Source: Streptococcus lutetiensis (GTDB lineage: Bacteria > Bacillota > Bacilli > Lactobacillales > Streptococcaceae). Taken from it: DNA of 64,000 nucleotides. The stretch spans positions 1,612,001-1,676,000 of the forward strand of contig NZ_LS483403.1 in the NCBI RefSeq assembly GCF_900475675.1. Direction: 5' to 3'. The position numbers were made by a program, and so were the translations under genes. A model generated the notes under the pieces. The model made no database searches, was not told where the DNA came from, and was given only the letters and a program-made list of their open reading frames with translations. This document shows, one piece after another, positions 37,963 to 46,708 of the stretch (positions are counted from its first letter, which is position 1; each line of letters begins with the position of its first letter).

Positions 37963-38959
37963 CCCGAATTGCTAGTTGATTATTTAGCCATGACTTGATA
38001 CCCGATAGAATATCTTAAAGTCTCTGGTTCCAGTGATTTAGCTGATTTTAACAGTAAAGAATACGCTAAAAGTATCATCTCTAATTTCAATTGAAAACCT
38101 TGAGGCGAACGACTTTTACAACGCTCAGCTCCTAGATTTGTCAAAAAAGAGAAAACTCGCTCAATCACTTTTCTACGTTTTGAAAAATTAGGGAAAAGGA
38201 TTTTCTTTTGCTTCATGTTCTTCCTGGCAGGTGTAATTAGATCAATTCCTTTTAATTCCAGCCTATCATGCAGTGACTGACCTAGATATCCCATATCTCC
38301 AAGGACTGTTGGTGCCCCAAATTGACTCAACACTTCCTCGGTCATTGAACTATCAGCCATTGAAGCAAGAGTAATTGTGTAGTCTATGACATAGCCTGAT
38401 TCACTGACTAAAGCATGACATTTATATCCATAGAAGTACTGTCCCTTTGTAGCATTGTAGCCAACATTTGCATAATCTCCAAGAACTTTGCTTCTGAAAT
38501 TACGAATAGGCTGACACAAAGGAAGGGGGAAGCTGTCAATAATCGATACACTAATTCCTTCAACCTCTTTAAAGACGAGTGCTTGGCGAATGACTTGGAT
38601 ACTCGGTAAGAGGGTATTACAACGGCGGACAAAGCGAGAATATTCTAGGAAATTAGGAAATAAACTTTGAGCCAATTGGTGCTTAGCTTTAAGCGTTTCA
38701 CAAAATGCAGTACGCCCCATAGGTAACAAGCGATAACTAAGCAATCTGATGTTGCGAGATGGACGTTCTTTCGGTTTTGAACCTCAAGGGGAACCCTCGT
38801 TTGATAAAGCGTCTCAATGGTTGTCAGTAAATAAACAAAAACTTTTGGAAGTGTGCTATTATAAGTCATATAAGTCGTGCGCTTTCTAATGCTTAGTGGT
38901 TTAAGATTAGGATAGCACGACTTAGTTATTTTCCAATGAAATTAACTAGCAATTCGGGT
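37962..38959 (-). mobile_element. IS982-type element, full-length copy 2
   Basis: 998 bp with terminal inverted repeats ACCCGAATTGCTAGTT on the left and AACTAGCAATTCGGGT on the right. No clear target duplication. Nearly identical to copy 1 over the shared 815 bp. Confidence 0.9.
37980..38869 (-). pseudogene. IS982-type transposase, frameshifted
   Basis: The full coding length is present, but a single base is lost near 38701 (CACAAAATGC versus CACTAAAATGC in copy 1). This splits it into an N-terminal part (38869 down to 38645) and a C-terminal part (down to 37980, ending LRYSIGYQVMAK). Copy 1 has the intact N-terminus and copy 2 the intact C-terminus. Confidence 0.9.
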
Positions 38960-38995
38960 ATATATATGATTTTGTCAATCGGTTTCAGAGAATTT

Positions 38996-39012
38996 TTTAA
39001 GGAAATTTTAAG
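38996..39012 (+). promoter_or_regulatory. Orphan CiaR-type direct repeat
   Basis: TTTAAG-GAAAT-TTTAAG, a perfect match to the CiaR half-sites and spacing, 37 bp past IS copy 2. No -10 lies 10 bp downstream (CGCAAA), so no csRNA start is apparent. Confidence 0.4.
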
Positions 39013-39025
39013 GATTTTTTCACGC

Positions 39026-39054
39026 AAAAAAAGCTCCCTTACGGAAGCTTTTTT
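39026..39054 (-). terminator. Terminator of pgi
   Basis: AAGCTTCC-gtaa-GGGAGCTT then TTTTTT on the minus strand. Confidence 0.85.
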
Positions 39055-39072
39055 ATCTATGTTAATGATGAA

Positions 39073-40422
39073 TTAAAGACGTGCGTTCAATTCAGCTGAC
39101 AAGTCTTCAAATCCTGGTTTACCAAGAAGAGCAAACATATTTTTCTTGTATGCTTCTACACCTGGTTGGTTGAATGGATTAACGGCGTTAAGGTAACCTG
39201 AAAGACCGATAGCTAATTCGAAGAAGTAGATTGTGTAACCAAGAGTGAATTCATCTTGTTGAGGAAGTGTCAAGAACATGTTAGGTACTCCACCGTCAGT
39301 GTGAGCAAGAAGTACACCATCAGTTGCTTTTTTGTTTACGAAATCAACGTCTTTACCTTGAAGGTATCCAAGACCATCAAGATCTTCTGACAATTCAGGG
39401 ATAACAACGTTTTTACGTGGTTTATCAACACGAACAACTGTTTCAAAGATGTTACGGTAACCTTCTTGGATGAATTGTCCAAGTGAGTGAAGATCTGTTG
39501 AGAAGTTAGCAGATGTTGGGTAGATACCTTTTTGGTGTTTACCTTCTGATTCACCAGCTAATTGTTTCCACCATTCACCGAAGTATTGAAGTGATGGTTC
39601 GTAGTTAGCCAAGATTTCAGTGATATAACCTTTACGGTAAAGAATGTTACGAATAGCAGCGTATTGATAAGCGATGTTTTCTGAAATTTCAGCAGAAGTC
39701 AATTCTTGACGTGCAGCGTTAGCACCAGTCATAAGAGCTTCGATGTCGATACCAGCGGCAGCGATTGGAAGAAGACCTACGGCAGTCAATACTGAGAAAC
39801 GTCCACCAACGTTATCTGGAACAACAAATGTTTCCCAATCGTTAGCAACAGCTTCAACTTTAACAGCACCTTTAGCTTTATCAGTTGTAGCATAGATACG
39901 TTTGTTGGCTTCTTCTTGACCGTATTTTTCAATCAAAAGTTCTTTGAATACACGGAAAGCGATAGCTGGTTCAGTTGTTGTACCAGATTTAGAGATAACG
40001 TTTACTGAAAAATCTTTATCTTTAACATATTCAACAAGGTCTGCAAGGTAAGTTGAAGAAATTGAGTTACCAGCGTAAAGGATTTGTGGACCTTTACGTT
40101 CTGCAGATGCTTGTAGGTTATAGAAGTGGTTGCTCAAGAAGTCGATAGCCGCACGAGCTCCAAGGTAAGAACCACCGATACCGATAACAACAAGAACTTC
40201 GCTGTCTGATTGGATTTTAGCAGCAGCTTTTTGGATACGCGCAAATTCTTCTTTGTCGTAGTTTTCAGGAAGGTCTAACCAACCAATGAAGTCAGAACCT
40301 GGACCTGTACCTTTGCGCAAGTATTCGTCAGCAGCGTTGACTTGTGGTTGCATGAAGTCGATTTCTTCTTGTTCGACGAATTGACCCAAAAGTTTTGAAT
40401 AATCAAATTTAATATGTGTCAT
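39073..40422 (-). CDS. pgi: Glucose-6-phosphate isomerase
   Basis: Glycolytic isomerase of 449 residues. Phosphosugar isomerase motifs [25 protein letters not shown] and [11 protein letters not shown] are present. The ATG at 40422 follows GAGGAG; the upstream extension lacks conservation. Single-gene unit with its own terminator. Confidence 0.97.
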   Translation of the reverse strand: MTHIKFDYSKLLGQFVEQEEIDFMQPQVNAADEYLRKGTGPGSDFIGWLDLPENYDKEEFARIQKAAAKIQSDSEVLVVIGIGGSYLGARAAIDFLSNHFYNLQASAERKGPQILYAGNSISSTYLADLVEYVKDKDFSVNVISKSGTTTEPAIAFRVFKELLIEKYGQEEANKRIYATTDKAKGAVKVEAVANDWETFVVPDNVGGRFSVLTAVGLLPIAAAGIDIEALMTGANAARQELTSAEISENIAYQYAAIRNILYRKGYITEILANYEPSLQYFGEWWKQLAGESEGKHQKGIYPTSANFSTDLHSLGQFIQEGYRNIFETVVRVDKPRKNVVIPELSEDLDGLGYLQGKDVDFVNKKATDGVLLAHTDGGVPNMFLTLPQQDEFTLGYTIYFFELAIGLSGYLNAVNPFNQPGVEAYKKNMFALLGKPGFEDLSAELNARL

Positions 40423-40437
40423 TACAATACTCCTCAA

Positions 40438-40693
40438 AAAATTAAATTTCTCTTCTATATTACTCTTTTATGCATGATTTTTCAATGATTTTTACTAAAT
40501 TATCTCAATTAAATAAAGCGTTTACCAAGTTGCTGAAAACTTTCATGAAACAACCATCTTGTGATGAAAATTCCACCAATTTTTACAGTTATAGCCACGT
40601 CACAACACAGATGACACTTGATTTATCTAAATGATTAAACATGATTAAAATATTTTAATTCCTGCCCCTATTCGCCCCTTTTAGTCTCTTAAA
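40438..40693. other. Spacer upstream of pgi
   Basis: Gene-free AT-rich DNA. I see no repeat, ORF or known RNA here besides the pgi promoter region and the hairpin at 40694-40731. Confidence 0.5.
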
Positions 40694-40731
40694 TAAAAAG
40701 CAACCCTCTGAAACGAATATGTCAAAGGGTT
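40694..40731 (-). terminator. Terminator downstream of the SRP RNA
   Basis: AACCCTTTGA...TCAGAGGGTT stem then GCTTTTT on the minus strand. Confidence 0.7.
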
Positions 40732-40750
40732 TTAGTTTTATATACAAAAA

Positions 40751-40823
40751 GAGCACACACCTACAATCGCTTAGGGCTGCTGGATTCCTCCCCTGACCCA
40801 CTTCACGCGCAGATGTTGCTCCG
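40751..40823 (-). ncRNA. ffs: Signal recognition particle RNA (4.5S type)
   Basis: The conserved SRP domain IV core is present on the minus strand: GGGTCAGGGGAGGAATCCAG, then CAGCCC. The 5' (GGAGCA) and 3' (TGCTC) ends pair. TATAAT at 40830-40835 with TTGCAT 16 bp upstream sets the 5' end near 40823; a T-run follows at 40746-40750. Confidence 0.9.
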
Positions 40824-40858
40824 AAGAATATTATATCATAATTTCTAGATTATGCAAA

Positions 40859-41365
40859 CTAAAGCTGTTCTTTGGCAGCTTGCTTAGCTGCTTTTTTCTT
40901 TTCACGGTTTTTACGGAAAAAATCTTGCATGATACCTGCACATTCAGCCTCGAGAATACCCGTCTCAACCTCCACACGATGATTAAGACGAACATCTGTC
41001 AAAATGTCGTAAAGACTTCCAGCACCGCCGAATTTTTGATTGGCAGCCCCATAAATCACTTGCGGAATGCGGGCAAGCCCAATAGCTCCGCTACACATCA
41101 CGCAAGGCTCAATGGTCACAAATAGGGTGCTATCTAGCAAACGCCAATTGCCTTCGTTTTCATTGGCATCATCAATCGCCATGATTTCAGCGTGTAAAAT
41201 AGCCTTTTGCCGCTCTTCACGCGCATTATGCCCACGTCCAATAATCTCACCATCTTTGACAATAACACAGCCAATTGGAATTTCTTCTTTTTCTAGCGAT
41301 TTTTGCGCTTCCTTAAGCGCTTCTCGCATGAAAAACTCTTTTTCTTCCTGTGTAAATTCAGCCAT
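40859..41365 (-). CDS. tadA: tRNA-specific adenosine deaminase
   Basis: Converts A34 to inosine in tRNA-Arg. Zinc and catalytic motifs HAEIMAI and PCVMCSGAI. Start at 41365 (MAEFTQEEK, 168 residues) overlaps the MBL gene stop by one base (TAATG), so translation is likely coupled. Lysine-rich tail. Confidence 0.94.
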   Translation of the reverse strand: MAEFTQEEKEFFMREALKEAQKSLEKEEIPIGCVIVKDGEIIGRGHNAREERQKAILHAEIMAIDDANENEGNWRLLDSTLFVTIEPCVMCSGAIGLARIPQVIYGAANQKFGGAGSLYDILTDVRLNHRVEVETGILEAECAGIMQDFFRKNREKKKAAKQAAKEQL

Positions 41366-42141
41366 TAGAGCTTCCCAATTTGCCACGATTTGTGAGGCTC
41401 TGCCAAATCAACAGGAACATCTGCAGCAAAACCTTGTGCTTCTTCTTTGAGCACTTGAAGGTGGTTTTCAGCAGAGATGCCTTGTGGTGGAACTGGTGGT
41501 GTGTGTGTCAAAACAAGTGATTTCACACCTGCAGCTTTGGCAATTTGCCCTGCTTCTTTGGTTGTCAAATGCGCTGGGTGATTTTCATTTCCTGCATAAA
41601 GGTAAACATCTGCCAAGAAAAGGTCAGCACCTGCAGCAAATTTATCCAAACCTTCAAAATAGCCTGTATCACCAGTGAAAACAAGTGTTTGCCCTGTTGC
41701 ACGTTCGACAATACGAAAAGCGTAGCAAGGAACAGGGTGAACAGTTTTGATAAAGGTAATGTCGAATGGACCAACCTTCTCAACGCCGTTGACATCATAA
41801 GCTTTCCCTTGAGAAACACCGTCTAAAGTCAGTTTAGCAAATTCTTGCTCATCTTCGGTATGTCCGTAGATTGGCAAAATTTTAGGCTCCCAGAGATGTT
41901 TGGGATATAGTTGGAAATAATGGCGTAGCACGCCTAAATCAGCAACATGGTCAGGATGATAATGTGAAATAATCACCGCATCCAAGTCAAGTGGACTAAT
42001 TTCTTTTTCGAGTTCTGTGACAGCGCGGCTTCCGCAATCCATAAGCAATTGAAAGCCATCTTCACTTGTAACAAGATATGAAGTTGTTCCGCCGTCTTTG
42101 TAAGGGTATGCGCCCCAGCAACCAAGTGTTGTAAGTTTCAT
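41365..42141 (-). CDS. Metallo-beta-lactamase fold hydrolase (RNase Z-like)
   Basis: A 258-residue hydrolase with the metal motif SHYHPDH and later His/Asp ligands (FTGDTGYFEG; LTHTPP). COG1234-like. Substrate not known. AGGAGTC precedes the ATG. Overlaps tadA. Confidence 0.88.
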   Translation of the reverse strand: MKLTTLGCWGAYPYKDGGTTSYLVTSEDGFQLLMDCGSRAVTELEKEISPLDLDAVIISHYHPDHVADLGVLRHYFQLYPKHLWEPKILPIYGHTEDEQEFAKLTLDGVSQGKAYDVNGVEKVGPFDITFIKTVHPVPCYAFRIVERATGQTLVFTGDTGYFEGLDKFAAGADLFLADVYLYAGNENHPAHLTTKEAGQIAKAAGVKSLVLTHTPPVPPQGISAENHLQVLKEEAQGFAADVPVDLAEPHKSWQIGKL

Positions 42142-42216
42142 AGTAGACTCCTTCTCTAGTATTACTTACTCACATTATAACAAAAAATGAAATCTTTTTT
42201 CAAAAAGGTAAATCAC

Positions 42217-43068
42217 TTAACACGCTACTTGAGACGGAATTAATTTATCTTTGAATTTATAGGCAATCATTGCTGCAACAACTGATTTAATCGTATCTCC
42301 TGGAATAAAAGCTAGATTTGATAAAAGCGAAGCTACTAACGGCGTATGTGTGTAAACTGACAAATAAACCGCACCAACAACATCCACAAAAATCATGCCA
42401 CCAAGTAAAATGGCAATAAGATTTACCACAAAGCTTGTCTTTTTAAAAATGGCCAAAATTCCTGAAATTACCATCGGCACAAACAACCAAGCAATGACAT
42501 AGCCAAGCGTTGGTCCAGCAAAAACAGTAAAAAAAGTGCTACCTGAAAATGCTGGAATGAACATCCCTAAAAGATCAAATAAAAGAATCGACAAGGTTCC
42601 CTTTTTCCAACCCAATAAAATTCCAGCCAGCATAACTCCCAAATTTTGCAACACAATCGGAACTGGAATAAAGCCCAAAGGTATAGCAGGAATGAATCCC
42701 AAAATCACTAAAATCGTTGACATCATCGCAATGTAGAGCAAATCTCTCACGTTTTTCATAAACAACTCCTTAAAATAAATGGTCTCGTGCACCTGGCACT
42801 TCGGATTAAAGGCATGGTGACAATACGGACAAGCTCCCTTTTTATACTCAGCAAAAGTTAAAAAATGACGACAGCTCCCACGAATGACGGGCGCTACATC
42901 TTCTTTTGACACTAATTTAAAAGGGTGATTTTGCAACTGATTGTGACACTGATAGCAAACAAAATATTCCTTACATTTATTACATTTTAGGGCAACGACA
43001 TCACACTTTGTATGATAATGCAGGCATCTTCCCTCACTATCAAGTCCAATTCCATAAATCATAATCAT
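42217..43068 (-). CDS. bioY: CHY zinc-finger/BioY continuous reading frame
   Basis: One open frame joins a CHY-type zinc-finger domain (residues about 14-95; C/H pairs such as CNKCKEYFVCYQCH and CPYCHH) to a BioY biotin transporter S-component (about 180 residues, six membrane segments). An internal ATG at 42759, six bases after AAGGAG, would start BioY alone. Usually these are separate genes, so BioY may be made independently, by fusion, or both. The AAAGG before 43068 supports that outer start. BioY works with an ECF energy module encoded elsewhere. Confidence 0.85.
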   Translation of the reverse strand: MIMIYGIGLDSEGRCLHYHTKCDVVALKCNKCKEYFVCYQCHNQLQNHPFKLVSKEDVAPVIRGSCRHFLTFAEYKKGACPYCHHAFNPKCQVHETIYFKELFMKNVRDLLYIAMMSTILVILGFIPAIPLGFIPVPIVLQNLGVMLAGILLGWKKGTLSILLFDLLGMFIPAFSGSTFFTVFAGPTLGYVIAWLFVPMVISGILAIFKKTSFVVNLIAILLGGMIFVDVVGAVYLSVYTHTPLVASLLSNLAFIPGDTIKSVVAAMIAYKFKDKLIPSQVAC

Positions 43069-43164
43069 CACCAACCTTTTAACAAAGTTTACTACTTCAT
43101 TTATTTTTAGTCAACTTATTTTTTCGATTAGGTTAACACTTTTTAAAAACTAATATCACTAAAA

Positions 43165-43199
43165 CTAAAAAAGCCTAGAACAAAAGCCGTACTAGACTC
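43165..43199 (-). terminator. Terminator of tgt
   Basis: AGTCTAG...CTAGGCT stem then TTTTTTAG on the minus strand. Confidence 0.7.
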
Positions 43200-43207
43200 T
43201 GTAGTTA

Positions 43208-44419
<1,212 letters not shown>

Positions 44420-44534
44420 TCAGACTGAGAAAATCTGAAAAAACTTCCAGATTTTTACAATGCATTGCTTAAATAGCGCAACCTTTACGATTTTACCAAA
44501 AATCACATTTTTTGTCATGTTTACCTCTTATCGT

Positions 44535-44563
44535 GTGACTTCTCTAATACAATGTGATATAAT
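44535..44563 (+). promoter_or_regulatory. Promoter of the DUF975 gene
   Basis: GTGACT (44535-44540), 17-bp spacer and an extended -10 TGATATAAT (hexamer 44558-44563). Confidence 0.6.
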
Positions 44564-44614
44564 GAAAGCCTGGAAGTAATACATTTTACGGAATTTTTTA
44601 AGGAGGTTCATATT

Positions 44615-45367
44615 ATGAAAGCTTCAGAAACTCGTCAAAAAGCTAGAGAATTTTTGAAAACTCTCTCTGGTAAGTACCAATTGTTTCTTGTTTCTATCAT
44701 TTTAGCTATTTTAACAATTTCAATTAGCTATACAGAAACATATCATATTAATGGTACTACAGTTAATGCTACTGCATCTGTTCCAGGTATTGTTTCAATT
44801 CTGTCTGCATTATTCCTTGCTTCAGCAAGTTACGCCGTGCTTGATGTTATTCGCCACAAACGTGACTATGTTGAAGTGGGAGACAACATGCGTGTTTTCT
44901 CAAATGAAATATTTGGAAAATATGTAGTGACTGCTATTGTCAAATGGGTGTTCCTATTCCTATGGTCTTTAATCGGTATTGTGGGTTCTATCATCTTTGT
45001 TGCAGGAGTTACAGCAACTACTTCAAATAATTCTAATGGTGGCATCTTTGTCACTATCATTGGATTTGTTCTTATGGTTGCAGGTTTTGCTCTTTCAATC
45101 ATCAAACAATACTCATATAGCATGACAACATACGTCCTTTATGACGCTATTCAAAATGGCACTTATGAAGGTCCACGTAGTGTTATCAACAAGAGTACAG
45201 AATTAATGACTGGCAACAAATGGCGCTACTTCTGCTTACAATTTAGCTTCATCGGTTGGTATATCTTGACTGGCCTAACATTTGGCTTGCTTCATTTCTA
45301 TACACTTCCATACACTACAACTGCTACACTTTTCTTCTATGAAGATTTGCTAGATAAAGCAGAATAA
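44615..45367 (+). CDS. DUF975 family membrane protein
   Basis: A 250-residue protein with about five or six membrane segments, beginning MKASETRQKAREFLKTLSGK, the usual DUF975 start. AAGGAGG precedes the ATG. Function unknown; the family has been linked to envelope stress only by context. Single gene with its own promoter and terminator. Confidence 0.85.
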   Translation: MKASETRQKAREFLKTLSGKYQLFLVSIILAILTISISYTETYHINGTTVNATASVPGIVSILSALFLASASYAVLDVIRHKRDYVEVGDNMRVFSNEIFGKYVVTAIVKWVFLFLWSLIGIVGSIIFVAGVTATTSNNSNGGIFVTIIGFVLMVAGFALSIIKQYSYSMTTYVLYDAIQNGTYEGPRSVINKSTELMTGNKWRYFCLQFSFIGWYILTGLTFGLLHFYTLPYTTTATLFFYEDLLDKAE

Positions 45368-45383
45368 TAAATCATTAACAAGC

Positions 45384-45414
45384 AAAAAATCTCCAGTAAT
45401 ACTGGGGATTTTTT
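45384..45414 (+). terminator. Terminator of the DUF975 gene
   Basis: AATCTCCAGT-aat-ACTGGGGATT then TTTT. Confidence 0.85.
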
Positions 45415-45420
45415 ATGATT

Positions 45421-45454
45421 AAAAAGAGAGCCTGGAAATTTTCCCAAACTCTTT
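45421..45454 (-). terminator. Terminator of perR
   Basis: GAGTTTGGGA...TTTCCAGGCTC hairpin then TCTTTTT on the minus strand. Confidence 0.6.
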
Positions 45455-45953
45455 ATTTATTATCTTCTCGGTAAGCCATGAAAGGTTCGCCGGCTGCTTT
45501 GAGCTTTTCTTGGCATTTTGGACAAATACCGTAGGCTGTCAATTGAACCTTAGTAATCATGTAGCCAGTTTGTTCATAAGCTTCTTTTCCAATATCAATA
45601 GCATCAACATCCATAAAGTCTGCAATATCGCCACAATATTTACAAACGATATTAATGTGCTGGTGACCCATGAAGTCATAGTAGGTTATTGGGTCGTTAG
45701 TCACTTTTAATTCAGCAACAAAACCTTCTTTAACCAAGACTTTCATGTTATTGTAAACAGTCGCCAAACTCATATTTGGATGTTCTGGCAAAAGGTCTTT
45801 ATAAATTTTCTCAGCACTTGGGTGCTCATAGCTATTTATGATATAAGCGATAATGGCTTTACGAGTCTCCGTGATACGAATGTGCTTTCTTTTGAGATGC
45901 TCAATGACATTTTCATAGGCATCCAAAGGACGGTGATGGGTATGAATGTCCAT
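45453..45953 (-). CDS. perR: Fur-family peroxide-responsive repressor
   Basis: A 166-residue metalloregulator: winged helix (ATVYNNMKVLVKEGFV), His/Asp metal site and two structural CxxC pairs (CKYCG, CPKCQ). PerR is the usual Fur-family member of streptococci and controls oxidative stress and iron genes. AGGAGAG precedes the ATG. TATAAT lies near 45985. Confidence 0.9.
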   Translation of the reverse strand: MDIHTHHRPLDAYENVIEHLKRKHIRITETRKAIIAYIINSYEHPSAEKIYKDLLPEHPNMSLATVYNNMKVLVKEGFVAELKVTNDPITYYDFMGHQHINIVCKYCGDIADFMDVDAIDIGKEAYEQTGYMITKVQLTAYGICPKCQEKLKAAGEPFMAYREDNK

Positions 45954-46134
45954 TATGGCTCTCCTGTTCTATTTATTAAGGTCATTATAACATAGTTTAT
46001 CTGTCAGTGATCCTGACATGCTCATTCATTTTTTATAAAAATCTGACGATTTCAAGTTTTCGAGGTAAAAGTTAACTATTTTTCCCAAAAAGACTACTAA
46101 TCTAGCATTTTTAGCCAATAAAGAATGAGAAAAT

Positions 46135-46605
46135 TCATTTCGAAAGAACCTCCTCATTTTCACTGTTATTTTCAAAAAACTTTTTCAAGCCTTGGTATTC
46201 AATCTTAATACACTTGTTCATAACGATTTTATCACGTCCAGTAGCTTGTAGAATCTCTGCAGCTTCTTGGCTTTCTAGACCTAGCTGAGCCCAAAAAATA
46301 TCAGCATCCGTTTCGATAAAATCTTTGGCAACTTCTGGGAGAAACTCACTTCGTCTGAAAACATCAACGATATCAACGTGAACGGGAATGTCTTGGAGTC
46401 TAGCATAGGCTGTCTCACCAAGTACCTTCTCACCCGCTAAACGTGGGTTAACTGGGATAATCGTATAACCTGCTTCTTGCATCACCTTAGAAACACCGTA
46501 AGCTGGACTATTTTCACGCTCGGAAAGTCCCACAACAGCAATGGTTTTAGCATTTTTAAGATAAGATGCAATCACATCTTGGCTAGGATTTTGAAACGAT
46601 GTCAT
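46135..46605 (-). CDS. CoA-binding domain protein (YccU-like)
   Basis: A 156-residue Rossmann-type protein: AVVGLSERENSPAYGV glycine-rich loop and KCIKIEY near the end, typical of the succinyl-CoA-synthetase-like CoA-binding family. Physiological role unknown. GGAGGCAG precedes the ATG. Confidence 0.88.
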   Translation of the reverse strand: MTSFQNPSQDVIASYLKNAKTIAVVGLSERENSPAYGVSKVMQEAGYTIIPVNPRLAGEKVLGETAYARLQDIPVHVDIVDVFRRSEFLPEVAKDFIETDADIFWAQLGLESQEAAEILQATGRDKIVMNKCIKIEYQGLKKFFENNSENEEVLSK

Positions 46606-46668
46606 TTAGCTGCCTCCTTTTATTGCATCTTTCTTAAGTATAGCAAATCATTGATTTTCTGCCTAGCA

Positions 46669-46704
46669 AAAAGGAAATGACTGTATCAGTCACTTCCTTT
46701 TCAT
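46669..46704 (-). terminator. Terminator of polA
   Basis: AAGGAAGTGACTG...CAGTCATTTCCTT then TTTG on the minus strand. Confidence 0.7.
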
Positions 46705-46708
46705 TTTT

